DNA from: DSWT01 sp035420085
GTDB taxonomy: Bacteria > Chloroflexota > Anaerolineae > B4-G1 > SLSP01
Assembly: GCA_035420085.1 (NCBI GenBank)
Contig: DAOLUH010000022.1
Coordinates: 22,917 to 86,916 of the forward strand
DNA length: 64,000 bases
Reading direction: 5' to 3'
The notes under the pieces are model-generated. The model saw nothing but the letters and a program-made list of their open reading frames with translations. It was not told the DNA's origin and ran no database searches. Made by a program: the position numbers and the translations under genes. Shown here piece after piece: positions 35,186 to 44,529 of the stretch (position 1 is its first letter; the number at the start of each line of letters is the position of its first letter).

Positions 35186-37975
35186 ATGGATCAGCAACGT
35201 TTACAGGAATTGGTGACACTCTTTTATCAAGAGATGCAGAATTCAACCCTACTGCAAGACCATATCGAAGATCATCGCAGGCGCAGTGAGCGCGTACACA
35301 GACTGCTGACCACACAGTATATCCCACAACTAACTGAAGATGAGTTGCGTGAGTTATTCTTCGATTCCGATGCCTTCGGCTTTTGGGGAAACAAAGAATG
35401 GGAGTTCAATGACCGACTTCAGAAAACAGGTCTGGAAGAGATGCACAATATCCTCCTGGAACTTATTACGCGAGCGGAACAAGGATTAAAACCTGAGGAT
35501 TTGCGCGCTATATGGGAGATGAAAGGCCTGGGCACTTTGCTCTCCACTGAATTTTTGGCCTATCGCTATCCTGACCGCTATTGGACATATTCTGCCAATG
35601 TAACACTGAGCGCCCTGCAAAAACTCGGTGACAATGTACGTGATCAAATGCCGCGCGGACAAAAGTCCGATGCCTACCTGTATTTCGCCCTAGAATCGCG
35701 GCTTGCAGAAATACGATCAGCTCTGCAAAATGTGGGGTTGCCGAATGTAGACAATTTGGTAGCAGATATCTTTTTATGGTGGGTTAACAAAAAAGAAAAG
35801 ATGCCACCACTCCCAACAAATGAAACCTCTGAAAACATAGGAAACCAATCAGCAACTAACTTACCCACATCCCCACATCAGATATGGCTTTTCCAAGCAA
35901 ACCCGAAGTATTTTGACTTAGTTGCTGCTCTATCCAAAGCAAAACCTGGGGAGATAGTAGATTGGACGGTAACAACCCACCGAGACGAAATGCAAGCTGG
36001 TGATATCGTGGTACTTTGGCAAAGTGGTAGTCAAGGTGGCATTTGTGGTATCGCCGAATTGATCGATGAGCCTTACCAAAGAAAATCAACACCGAATGAG
36101 ACAGAACTAAAAGAAAAACCATATCGTAAAGCAGATTGGTGGGTAGACCTTCGCATACTAACGACTCTTGCTACGCCGATTTCTAGATCTGAAGCTAAAG
36201 CAAATCCAGTATTACAAAACCTGGGGGTTTTAAAATTCTCTCAGGGAACCAATTACCCGGTTCTACCCGAGGAATGGCAAGAAATTCGTCGGCTAATACA
36301 ACAGAAATCCGCGCCTGTAGATACCGACAATGAAAAACAACTCATTGAGGCATTATTGCCTGATCCCCAAACGCGGTTTTCACACTTGCAATTGTCACTA
36401 AACTTCGAATTAGCAGACGTGTTAACCAATCACATAGCTTGCGAGAACTTATATTTCACCCCCTGGCAAATCGCCACCTTCTACACCGCCCTGCAAACCA
36501 AAGGCTTCGTCATCCTCAGCGGCATCAGCGGAACGGGCAAAACCAAACTGGCGCAAGCGTTTGCGGATGCGCTGCCGCAACCGACGCAACGTGAGATAGC
36601 ACTCGCAGATGACGTTATCGCCGTGACGGTACAGCCGTATATGCGCAAGTATGGACGCCTCATTATCCCCAAACAAGCCACCCGTCTTTTCGACCCTCCG
36701 CCGCCCGGCGAGTCACAAGATGTAACGCTCAGATTTGAAAATACCAGCCAGGTATGCCGGTTTGTCCATGCCAGCTACGCTAATACGGACTATCTTTCTT
36801 TGATGTTTCGGGGCAAAGCACGCCAATGGTTCGTCAACACATTTGCCGAGGGCGATACGGTTGTCTTACAGCCAGAACTCAACAAAGAAGATACACTGGC
36901 CGGTTTCCAAATAAGCACGCAGGAGATGTTGGCGGCGCAAACGCCGACCAAACCGACCGGCGACGGGCAACGCAACGTGTTATTCGTCCCCGTCCGCACC
37001 GATTGGCGCGACAGCAAGAGTTTGCTCGGCTACTACAACCCGCTCACCGGCACGTATGAATGGACGCCGTTCCTGCGCTTCCTACTGCGGGCTGTCCAGA
37101 GCTATCGTGTCAGGGATGGCCTTGCCTGGTTCGTGATCCTCGATGAGATGAACCTGGCGCGGGTGGAGTACTACTTCGCCGACCTGCTCAGTGTCCTCGA
37201 ATCGGGGCGCACCGCTGAAGGATGGACACGCGAGCCGTTGCGCCTGAGTTATCCCGATACGGCGGTAGGCGACTTGCCGCCGAAAGAACTCCCACTCCCG
37301 CCCAACATTTATGTCATCGGCACGGTCAATGTGGACGAGACGACGCACGCCTTTAGCCCTAAAGTGCTCGACCGGGCTTTTACGTTGGAATTGACCGACG
37401 CGGATTTTTCACGTTATCCGGCGACTACACCGACGCCCTTAGCCGATCTCGACGACGCACAGCGCCAGGCATTACTGCAAGCCTTCACCAACAACGGATC
37501 TTTTGCGCGCATTGACAAAGCCGCGATTGCCGCGTACGTCGCAGGCCATCCCAACACGCGGGAGCACTTGCGCATGTTGAATGCGCTCCTGCACCCCTAC
37601 GACATGCATTTTGGTTATCGCGTGTTCGACGAGATTATCGCCTTCTTGCTGAACGCGGAGCGCAATAGCCTGTACGACAACACATTGCCTGGCGACGATC
37701 CCGCCTTTGACGCGGCGGTGCTGATGAAAATCCTGCCCAAATTCCACGGTTCACGCGGCAAGCTGGAACAACCGCTCAAGCAAGTATTGGCCTGGTGTTT
37801 GGATCCAGATGCGCCTTCCGAGGAGACCATCACGGATACGTTCAAAGATTTGGAAACTGGCGGTGATGTCACCCAAACACTCGCCAACTTGAACTATCGC
37901 TATCCCCGCACGGCAACGCGTGTGCAGCGGATGTTATGGGCGCTCTACACATCCGGTTTTGCGGCATTTGGATAA
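35186..37975 (+). CDS. McrB-like AAA+ restriction ATPase with EVE domain and B3-like insertion
   Basis: 929 residues. Residues about 1-210 are an uncharacterised helical domain. About 233-370 form an EVE (PUA-like) domain: IWLFQANPKYFDL, TVTTHRDEMQAGDIVVLWQ, and PYRKADWWVDLR; such domains read modified bases. The AAA+ core starts near 430 with Walker A GISGTGKTKLAQ (about 446) and Walker B FVILDEMN (about 649), followed by GTVNVDETTH and an Arg-finger region FSPKVLDRAF. Between them, YGRLIIPKQATRLFDP...GDTVVLQP (about 490-562) resembles a B3/EcoRII-type DNA-binding domain. It likely recognises modified or specific DNA and activates the DUF2357 nuclease. Confidence 0.85.
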   Translation: MDQQRLQELVTLFYQEMQNSTLLQDHIEDHRRRSERVHRLLTTQYIPQLTEDELRELFFDSDAFGFWGNKEWEFNDRLQKTGLEEMHNILLELITRAEQGLKPEDLRAIWEMKGLGTLLSTEFLAYRYPDRYWTYSANVTLSALQKLGDNVRDQMPRGQKSDAYLYFALESRLAEIRSALQNVGLPNVDNLVADIFLWWVNKKEKMPPLPTNETSENIGNQSATNLPTSPHQIWLFQANPKYFDLVAALSKAKPGEIVDWTVTTHRDEMQAGDIVVLWQSGSQGGICGIAELIDEPYQRKSTPNETELKEKPYRKADWWVDLRILTTLATPISRSEAKANPVLQNLGVLKFSQGTNYPVLPEEWQEIRRLIQQKSAPVDTDNEKQLIEALLPDPQTRFSHLQLSLNFELADVLTNHIACENLYFTPWQIATFYTALQTKGFVILSGISGTGKTKLAQAFADALPQPTQREIALADDVIAVTVQPYMRKYGRLIIPKQATRLFDPPPPGESQDVTLRFENTSQVCRFVHASYANTDYLSLMFRGKARQWFVNTFAEGDTVVLQPELNKEDTLAGFQISTQEMLAAQTPTKPTGDGQRNVLFVPVRTDWRDSKSLLGYYNPLTGTYEWTPFLRFLLRAVQSYRVRDGLAWFVILDEMNLARVEYYFADLLSVLESGRTAEGWTREPLRLSYPDTAVGDLPPKELPLPPNIYVIGTVNVDETTHAFSPKVLDRAFTLELTDADFSRYPATTPTPLADLDDAQRQALLQAFTNNGSFARIDKAAIAAYVAGHPNTREHLRMLNALLHPYDMHFGYRVFDEIIAFLLNAERNSLYDNTLPGDDPAFDAAVLMKILPKFHGSRGKLEQPLKQVLAWCLDPDAPSEETITDTFKDLETGGDVTQTLANLNYRYPRTATRVQRMLWALYTSGFAAFG

Positions 37976-38000
37976 ATCATTCAACTCAAGGAGCGGAACA

Positions 38001-39092
38001 ATGGACTCTCCGTCTTTACGCGACAAATTCTTCGGCTGCATCGCCGGCGTGCACATCGGCTCGGCGATGGCGGCGCCGGTGGAGGGCTGGCCTTATGAGC
38101 GCATCGAGGCCGAGTACGGCACGCTGGACCGCTTCTTGCCCTACCATCACTACCGCGCCACCACCGATTGGGTGCGCGAGCCGGGCACGACGGAGGACGG
38201 CGTGGAACGGCAGAAGCTCATCATCACGGCCATCATACGCAAGCAGGACCGCATCACGGCGGAAGACTTGCGCGCCGTGTGGGTGACGGATATGAACCCC
38301 AACGGCGCCGGCGTCGTCTCCGAGCCGTTCGAGGGGCCGCTGTTGGCGATGGCGAAGACGCCCATCCCCGCGCGCGACCTGGGCCGCTATTGCGACTACG
38401 CCGGGCTGGTCTCGTTCGCCCGCTCGTGCCATCCCGTGGGACTGATCAATGCAGGCGACGTGGAAGGCGCGCTGGAGGACATTCTGGAGGTCGGGCAGGT
38501 CTACCAGACCGCCAACAGCCGGGGCTTGCAGTGGGCCGCCGTCACCGGCGTCGCCATCGCCGCCGCGACCAAACCAGAGGCGACGGTGGATAGCGTGCTC
38601 GGCACGGTCTTCGATGTTTGCGGGACGTTCCAGGCGCGCGTGGGTCAGGATGCCGGCGTCGTCCGCGAGCTTGACCGCGCGCTCAAGCTCACCGCCACCT
38701 GCCAGGACTTCCGTGAGCTGCGCGCGGCCTTCGACCCCCTCTACAGCGGGACGGGTATCCCCTACGCGCAGAGCTACGCCAATGAGGTTGTCACGAAAGC
38801 GGTGTGCATCTTCCGCATGGTCAAGGGCAATCTGCGCGAGGCGATTGTGGCGGGCGTCAATATGGGGCGCGATACCGACTGTATGAGCGCCGTCGCCGCC
38901 GGGATTTCCGGCGCGCTCACTGGCAACGCGGGCCTGCCGGAGGCGTGGGTACAGCAGGTGGATTACGCCACAAGCGTCAACCCGTACACTAACTCGCAGC
39001 GCACCCTGCGCGAGCACGCGGATGGCCTCTACGAAGCATTCCAGGCGCGCGTGAAGAAGCTCCGTGCCTTTACCCAAACAATGGATTACTGA
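38001..39092 (+). CDS. ADP-ribosylglycohydrolase-family protein
   Basis: 363 residues from an ATG after AAGGAG. The family layout is seen in the N-terminal GCIAGVHIGSAMAAPVEGWPYE, the metal-site helix TTEDGVERQ (in place of TDDT) and the C-terminal NMGRDTDCMSAVAAGISGALTG (GRDTD for GGDTD). So the two-metal site is largely kept with variations. These enzymes remove ADP-ribose from proteins or small molecules. It sits 25 bp after the McrB-like gene and may be cotranscribed, but a defence role is not demonstrated. Confidence 0.88.
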   Translation: MDSPSLRDKFFGCIAGVHIGSAMAAPVEGWPYERIEAEYGTLDRFLPYHHYRATTDWVREPGTTEDGVERQKLIITAIIRKQDRITAEDLRAVWVTDMNPNGAGVVSEPFEGPLLAMAKTPIPARDLGRYCDYAGLVSFARSCHPVGLINAGDVEGALEDILEVGQVYQTANSRGLQWAAVTGVAIAAATKPEATVDSVLGTVFDVCGTFQARVGQDAGVVRELDRALKLTATCQDFRELRAAFDPLYSGTGIPYAQSYANEVVTKAVCIFRMVKGNLREAIVAGVNMGRDTDCMSAVAAGISGALTGNAGLPEAWVQQVDYATSVNPYTNSQRTLREHADGLYEAFQARVKKLRAFTQTMDY

Positions 39093-39099
39093 AGCGCTT

Positions 39100-39135
39100 C
39101 AGACCTGACAGGTTTTCTGAAACCTGTCAGGTCTG
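39100..39135. terminator. Perfect 16-bp-stem palindrome between convergent genes
   Basis: CAGACCTGACAGGTTT, loop TCTG, then the perfect complement, lying between two convergent stop codons (39092 and 39136). It probably serves as a two-way terminator. It belongs to a dispersed palindrome type (ACCTGACAGGTTT) I recognise from other genomes. Confidence 0.75.
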
Positions 39136-40770
39136 TTATTCACCGCCCCACGCTTGCGCTCGCGCGCTCAACAAAAACACGTACACCCGCGCCCCGTTCT
39201 CGCGGAATTCGAGCGGGTCGTAGGCGTTCTCGAAAGCCAGATAGGGAACGCTAGCAAACAGCGCATCGTAGAAAGCTTTCTCCTGCGCGTACACGTCCGG
39301 GGTCGCGTAGAAGCGGTTGAACATCCCCGATCCGGCGATGACCACGTCGTAGCCACGCCGCTGAAAGTAGGCCAGGTCGGTGGAGAGCGTGGTGAGGGTG
39401 GCGATGTATTCCACGTCGGCGCAGGCCGGGTCAACGTAGACGGTGTACGACTCGGCCACACTCTTGAGTGTGTCCAAAGCACGACAGCCCTCCGCGGTCG
39501 CCAACCGCTGGTCGAACCAACGTTGCGCCTGCGCGCGGCCGCTCGGTTTGGGGCTTTGCAGGAGCGGTGGCAGCTTCACCAGCGAGGGGAGCAGCAGAAT
39601 CAGCGAGAAGAGAATCAGTGAAGAGAGAATCGGCGATGGCGGGAAGGAGGGCTTGCGGCTGGATGCCCGCAGGTCTGCCAGCACATCCACCGCCGCCCCC
39701 ACCCCGGCGATCAGCAGCACGAGCGCCGGCAGCACGTTGCGGTCGAAGTGGACGGCTTGCCCGCCGATCAACACGAAGTAGAGGATAACGAAAGCCGTCG
39801 GCGGCGCGGCAATGCGTTTTATCCGCCACAACGCCAGCGCGATGCCGGGAACGCCCACCAGCAGGTAAAAGGGATTGCTCCGCCACAGGTAGCCCAGATA
39901 CCAGAGGAAACTGCTGCCGGTCACGCCCAGATGCCCCGTGGCGTAGTGGCGTATCTCGCTGCGGATGGCGGGGAACGCCGCGCCCGCGTCCAGCAGCACA
40001 AACGGCGAGGTGAGGGCGAAGGCGGCGCAAAACAGAACGCCGCTTAACAGCACGCGCTTTGCTTTCTCGCGCCAGGCTCCGGTCAGTAACAGGCCAGTGA
40101 ATCCCACTGAAACGGCTAACACGGCGTAGTTGTACTTGCACGATGTCGCCAGCCCGCCGCAGATTGCCGCCGCCCACAGCCAGCGGCGTGCGCGGACGCC
40201 GTCGTCGCACGCCAACGCCTCAGCGCACGCCGCCAATGTCGCCACGACGAAGGCCGTAGCGATTACGTCCACGGTCATATAGTGCGAGAGCTGCACGTGC
40301 GGCAGCGAGACCGCCAGCAATAGCGCGGCCAGCAACGCGCCCCATATCCGCCGCGTCAAGCGCCGCGCCAACGCGAAGAGCAGCGCCACCGTCGCCGTTC
40401 CAATCACCGCGGTAACGGCGCGCCCCAGGAGCAACAACGCCGGCGTCCCCACCCGTCCCACCGACATCTGCAACGTGTGAATCGGCTGCACGTCGGCGAG
40501 CGAGGTGAACGCGCCGGTCAAGCGCCCCACCCCATAACCCACGTAGAAGACCGCCGCGTTCAGGTAAATGGTCAGGCTCGGATAGTTAAAGAAATGCGGG
40601 TTCAGGTCGCCGGTCGTGACAATGTTGATTGCGGGGTTGTACTGCGTCGGTTCGTCCGTGTGCGCCAGATAGGGCAGTTCCATACCAAAATCCAGCCGCC
40701 ACAGGCGCAGAAGGAGCGCCAGGACGAAAATGAAAATAAGCCATACGCGCGTTCGGTGTTCTTTAGTCAT
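39136..40770 (-). CDS. GT39/PMT-type polyisoprenyl-sugar glycosyltransferase
   Basis: 544 residues with about eleven membrane segments. Family features are the first extracellular loop with HTDEPTQYNPA, whose acidic pair is the likely catalytic site as DE in mannosyltransferases, then RAVTAVIGTATVALLFALARRL and the second loop SHYMTVDVIATAFV. It transfers a sugar from a lipid-linked donor on the outer face of the membrane. A C-terminal soluble part of about 150 residues ends the protein. A low-complexity SPILSSLILFSLILLL stretch near residue 375 may derive from a repeat. The second GT39 in the window is at 53824-55665. Confidence 0.85.
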   Translation of the reverse strand: MTKEHRTRVWLIFIFVLALLLRLWRLDFGMELPYLAHTDEPTQYNPAINIVTTGDLNPHFFNYPSLTIYLNAAVFYVGYGVGRLTGAFTSLADVQPIHTLQMSVGRVGTPALLLLGRAVTAVIGTATVALLFALARRLTRRIWGALLAALLLAVSLPHVQLSHYMTVDVIATAFVVATLAACAEALACDDGVRARRWLWAAAICGGLATSCKYNYAVLAVSVGFTGLLLTGAWREKAKRVLLSGVLFCAAFALTSPFVLLDAGAAFPAIRSEIRHYATGHLGVTGSSFLWYLGYLWRSNPFYLLVGVPGIALALWRIKRIAAPPTAFVILYFVLIGGQAVHFDRNVLPALVLLIAGVGAAVDVLADLRASSRKPSFPPSPILSSLILFSLILLLPSLVKLPPLLQSPKPSGRAQAQRWFDQRLATAEGCRALDTLKSVAESYTVYVDPACADVEYIATLTTLSTDLAYFQRRGYDVVIAGSGMFNRFYATPDVYAQEKAFYDALFASVPYLAFENAYDPLEFRENGARVYVFLLSARAQAWGGE

Positions 40771-40803
40771 TCTTCAGGACAAAGTCCCTTTGAGAGATTG
40801 GAA

Positions 40804-40852
40804 TCCAGCCCGCAGGGCTTCGCGCTTTCAGCGCAGCGGCTTCAGCCCGGCG
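40804..40852. repeat. Palindromic intergenic repeat, GGGCTTCGCGC/GCGCAGCGGCTTCAGCCC type
   Basis: GCCCGCAGGGCTTCGCGCT is followed by TTCAGCGCAGCGGCTTCAGCCC, with overlapping inverted segments. It lies in the 112-bp gap between murJ and the GT39 gene; the rest of the gap holds nothing recognisable. Confidence 0.7.
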
Positions 40853-40882
40853 CATCATCCCGGCAGCCCAGCGCGCGCGACC

Positions 40883-42442
40883 TCAGGCATTACGCTTGCG
40901 CAGCACCATCCCCACTACCTGTTTCAATTCTTCGATGCGCAACGCCAGCGCGAGCACAGCGTAGACGAGGACGCCCACAACCACCCCACCCACGCTCTGC
41001 ACGAGCGCGCTTTCCGGCGCGATACGCATCCAGCCCCACAGCGCGATGCCCATGCCCACGGAGGCGAGCAGGACGCGCAGCGCCTGCCCTGCCAGACCGC
41101 GCGCGTCGAAGCCGCCGATGCGCCGGTAGATCAACGCCAGCAGCAACGACATCTGCACCGTCAACGCCAGCGCCATAGCCAGGGCGAGACCGCCATGCGC
41201 CGCCCGGCCACATGCAGCGAAGAGCGACGGCAGCGTCAGCCCCAAAGCCAGGTTCAACGCCACGGAGAGCAGCGCCGCCAGCGCGGGGGTCCACGTGTCG
41301 TGCAGCGCGTAGAAAGCCCGCGCCAGCACCTCGATGGCTGACATCCCCACCAGGCCAACGGCGTAGAAGATCAACGCCCAGGCCACGGCCTGCGTCGAGG
41401 CTGCATCGAATTCGCCGCGCTGGAACATCACCGCGATGATGGGTTGGCCCAGCGTCATCAGCCCCACCGCCGCGGGCAGCGTCACGGCGACAATGACGCG
41501 CAACATCAGGGTGAGCGTCTGGCGGAGCGCTCCGGTCTCGCCGCGCGCAGCCTGCGCCGCGAACGTCGGAAAGACCGCCGTCCCCACGGCCTGCGCGAAC
41601 ACGCCCTGCGGTAGCAGCATAATTAGCCAGGCATATTCCAGCGCCGCAATCGCGCCCGCCCCTAAGCGCGAGGCCAGGTTATTGGTGACGAGCATGTTCA
41701 CCTGCACCGCCGCCACGCCCAAAACGCGCGGGGCCATCAACGCGCCCACTTCGACCACGCCGGGATCGCCGCGCCCCACAATCGGCCAATAACGCGCGCC
41801 ATAGCGGATAAGGCCCGGAACCTGGATCAGCAGGTGCGCCACTGCGCCAACGACCGTCCCAATCGCCGGCCCCATTGGCCCCAGGCCGGTCTCGCCGCCC
41901 CAGATCCCGCCGCCGATGAGCGCCAGGTTGTACAGAATCGGCGCAATCGCCGGGAGCAGAAAATGTTGGTGCGCGTTGAGGATGCCCATCACTACGCCGC
42001 TGACACCAAAAATCGCCGTCGAGAGCAGCATCACCCGCATCAACGCCGCGATCTGCGCTTGCACGTCGGGCGCAAGCGCGGGCGCGATCAACGTCCGCAC
42101 CAGCCACGGCGCAAAGGCGATGCACAGCAGGCTCAACGGGACGAGGACAATCAGGAGGATGTTGATCACCGCTGAGGCCAGCTTCCACGCGGATTCGGTC
42201 TCGCCGCGCGCCAACCGCCCGGTGAACAGCGGGATGAAGGCCGAGCCGAGCGCGCCGCCAGCCACGACGAAGAAGATCGCTTCGGGGATGCGTTGCGCCG
42301 CGACGTAGGCATCCATCGCCGCGCCCGTACCGAAGTAGCGCCCAAAGACGATCTGCCGCACCAGCCCCAAAACCCGGCTGACAGCAAATGCCGCCATCAC
42401 CAGGACGGCGGCCCGCGCAACATGGCGTTGTGTGTTTTCCAT
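40883..42442 (-). CDS. murJ: Lipid II flippase MurJ
   Basis: 519 residues; the ATG at 42442 follows CCCTCTT and opens the family start (RHVARAAVLVMAAFAVSRVLGLVRQIVF). Fourteen-helix MOP-superfamily layout. MurJ features are FGTGAAMDAYVAAQRIPEAIFFVVAGGALGSAFIPLF, GVVMGILNAHQHFLLPAIAPILYN, ASRLGAGAIAALEYAWLIMLLPQGVFAQAVGTAVFP and LARAFYALHDTWTP. It flips the peptidoglycan precursor lipid II, implying a peptidoglycan cell wall. A palindrome lies just upstream of the start (42471-42495). Confidence 0.95.
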   Translation of the reverse strand: MENTQRHVARAAVLVMAAFAVSRVLGLVRQIVFGRYFGTGAAMDAYVAAQRIPEAIFFVVAGGALGSAFIPLFTGRLARGETESAWKLASAVINILLIVLVPLSLLCIAFAPWLVRTLIAPALAPDVQAQIAALMRVMLLSTAIFGVSGVVMGILNAHQHFLLPAIAPILYNLALIGGGIWGGETGLGPMGPAIGTVVGAVAHLLIQVPGLIRYGARYWPIVGRGDPGVVEVGALMAPRVLGVAAVQVNMLVTNNLASRLGAGAIAALEYAWLIMLLPQGVFAQAVGTAVFPTFAAQAARGETGALRQTLTLMLRVIVAVTLPAAVGLMTLGQPIIAVMFQRGEFDAASTQAVAWALIFYAVGLVGMSAIEVLARAFYALHDTWTPALAALLSVALNLALGLTLPSLFAACGRAAHGGLALAMALALTVQMSLLLALIYRRIGGFDARGLAGQALRVLLASVGMGIALWGWMRIAPESALVQSVGGVVVGVLVYAVLALALRIEELKQVVGMVLRKRNA

Positions 42443-42470
42443 AAGAGGGATTATAACCGATTTTTCACGC

Positions 42471-42495
42471 CCTGGCGAAGGAAACCTTCGCCAGG
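42471..42495. repeat. Palindrome CCTGGCGAAGG AAA CCTTCGCCAGG
   Basis: A perfect 11-bp inverted repeat with a three-base loop, between the MBL stop (42511) and murJ start (42442). It is a shorter relative of 33023-33056 and 46201-46248. Confidence 0.9.
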
Positions 42496-42510
42496 ATCGC
42501 GTCAAGGGTC

Positions 42511-43293
42511 TCACCAGGGGTAGAGCTTGAATTCCTCGGCCAGTTCCACCGGACCGCTGAAGGTTTTCGCAGCTTCAGAGAGCGCGTAAGCCATTGCAGC
42601 AGGGGTTGTATGGTAGTGGATCAATACCAAACGCTCCACACCCGCCCGCGTCGCCAATGCGCCGGCTGCGCCAGGCCGGGTGTGATTTCTGTCCGAATCC
42701 GTCGCTTCGTGGAAGAGCAACGCGGCCCCGTTCGCCAGGCACTCCACTTCGGGGCACGGGAACGTATCGCTCGAATAGACAAACGCGCGCCCATTATCGC
42801 GCCGGGTAAAGCGCAGCGCAATGGAAGGGACAGAGTGGAACGTCGGCGCTGCCGTCACCGTGAAATCTGCGTCTTCTGCCACCAGCGCGCCGACTTCCAG
42901 CGGGATGTCGTGGTACGCAAGCGCCAAAGGCGCGATCCAGCTCTGGCCGGTGTACAGCCCGATCATATCGCGCACCAACGGCGACACCTCAGGACGCGCG
43001 TAAATCGTCAGCGGCTCGGAGCGGGGCTGCCCATCCGCCAACATAAATAAGCCCAGCAAAAAGGCAGGCAAACCATACACATGATCCGGGTGGAAATGTG
43101 TGAGGATGACGCCGCGCACGGTCAGGGGATCAATGCCCGCACGTTGCAAGCGTCCGATGGGGCTATCGGCGCAATCAACCAGCCAGTAACCGTTGCGTCC
43201 GGCCACAGCCAGATAAGAATTGGCATATCCGGCATCGGCCAACGCCGCTGCAACACCCAGGGGGACGATGTAGGGGCAGTACGTCTCAGTCAT
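42511..43293 (-). CDS. MBL-fold metallo-hydrolase (ribonuclease Z-like)
   Basis: 260 residues from the ATG at 43293. The metal-binding signature THFHPDHVYGLP is intact, with the downstream ligands in PTFHSVPS (His), YSSDTFPCPE (Asp) and HYHTTP (His). The fold is of the RNase Z/ElaC-like branch, but the canonical exosite is missing, so the substrate is not clear. It lies 47 bp downstream of truD on the same strand. Confidence 0.87.
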   Translation of the reverse strand: MTETYCPYIVPLGVAAALADAGYANSYLAVAGRNGYWLVDCADSPIGRLQRAGIDPLTVRGVILTHFHPDHVYGLPAFLLGLFMLADGQPRSEPLTIYARPEVSPLVRDMIGLYTGQSWIAPLALAYHDIPLEVGALVAEDADFTVTAAPTFHSVPSIALRFTRRDNGRAFVYSSDTFPCPEVECLANGAALLFHEATDSDRNHTRPGAAGALATRAGVERLVLIHYHTTPAAMAYALSEAAKTFSGPVELAEEFKLYPW

Positions 43294-43340
43294 CCTCGCC
43301 CTCCATATTCGACGGATAAAACAGAAAAATGATCGCCAAT

Positions 43341-44513
43341 CTACCGGGTGTTGAAAGTGAGTCCGGCGCGCACGGCAGCCGCCTTCATCACCAGCGTCGC
43401 ATAACACCCGGATTGTAGCGTGAAGTTCACCGTAATAGCCTGACGACCGGGCGCATATTCGTCGGCGAAAGGTTCAGAGATGGCGACATCTGCGGGCGCA
43501 AACCAGACCGCACGCTCGCCTTTGGCGAGATAGACACGCCGCAGGATACGCGCCTTGAAATCGTGCAACGTCAATCCTTCCACTGCAAAAACAGCCTCCG
43601 CCGCCTCGCCAACCTCGCCTTCATAACGCGCCGTCAACCTCGGCAGATCAATTTCCAACGCTCGCACGCTGCCGGGTACTTCATGCGATGCGGGCAAGGG
43701 GAAAGGTGTATTGACAATGTCAAGCGTGGGCGATACGGGGACGGCGCGCTCCAGGCAACGCGCGGCGATGTGATTCCACACCCAGGATTGGTAAGCCGCC
43801 AGGTAAATCGAGAGCAGGCGATCCTGGATCAAGTTGACGGTCTTGCCGTAGTCGTGAGGATGATCCTTGAGGTAAGTGATCACGCTGCGCAGATTCGAGG
43901 GACGCGGAGCCTGATGCAACAAAAACCCCCACTGTCCCCAATGGCTCTTCACCAACGCCTTGAATTCGCGGATGTCGGCGGGGTCGCCGAGCATGGGTTC
44001 TTCCAGGTACAGGCGCACGACTTGCTCGGCATCGCGCAGCAGAATTGCCTTGCCGATGAAGCCGTTTGCAGTCCACGAGCCAAACCGCTGCTCGTCGAAA
44101 TAATTGGGGAGACCCTCGGCCTCCAGCTTGCGCAGCGCGTCCGTCAGCGTGAGCGCCTCTTCTGCCGACAGGTCGCGCGCGACGACGGTAAAGCGGTTAT
44201 CCAAAACATCCTTGGGTTGCAGGGCGCGCGGTCCCCATTGCACCCGCTGCGCGACAAAACCCTTGTCCTTGATCTGCTCCGGCCCGCGTTTGCGCACGCT
44301 GGCATACTGAATCGCCACGGCGCTGGCATCCTTGAGCGCCGGAAATACGACCATGCTCGGTGTGAGTTTTAGCCGCGCCGCAAGCCGATCGCGCACAGCC
44401 AACGTGGACATATCGCGCTTCTCGACGCGGTAATAAGCATACGCGCCGCGGTCTCCGGGCAAATGAATGTGTTCCTCGACCTGGAAATCTTCGGGAATAT
44501 GCTTGATACGCAT
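43341..44513 (-). CDS. truD: tRNA pseudouridine(13) synthase TruD
   Basis: 390 residues. It isomerises uridine 13 of tRNA-Glu. TruD signatures are the N-terminal PEDFQVEEH, the catalytic loop PALKDASAVAIQYASV (Asp), NRFTVVARDL, the NYFDEQRFGS motif and the C-terminal TLQSGCYATLVMKA. The family usually has GxKD; here A precedes LKD, a mild deviation. The start ATG at 44513 is preceded by an in-frame TTG that is unlikely to be used. Confidence 0.95.
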   Translation of the reverse strand: MRIKHIPEDFQVEEHIHLPGDRGAYAYYRVEKRDMSTLAVRDRLAARLKLTPSMVVFPALKDASAVAIQYASVRKRGPEQIKDKGFVAQRVQWGPRALQPKDVLDNRFTVVARDLSAEEALTLTDALRKLEAEGLPNYFDEQRFGSWTANGFIGKAILLRDAEQVVRLYLEEPMLGDPADIREFKALVKSHWGQWGFLLHQAPRPSNLRSVITYLKDHPHDYGKTVNLIQDRLLSIYLAAYQSWVWNHIAARCLERAVPVSPTLDIVNTPFPLPASHEVPGSVRALEIDLPRLTARYEGEVGEAAEAVFAVEGLTLHDFKARILRRVYLAKGERAVWFAPADVAISEPFADEYAPGRQAITVNFTLQSGCYATLVMKAAAVRAGLTFNTR

Positions 44514-44529
44514 CAACAGTATCCTCAGA

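Noticed and set aside
39100..39135. attC-like integron recombination site
   Set aside because: Perfect palindrome without the asymmetry and conserved ends of attC; better explained as a two-way terminator.
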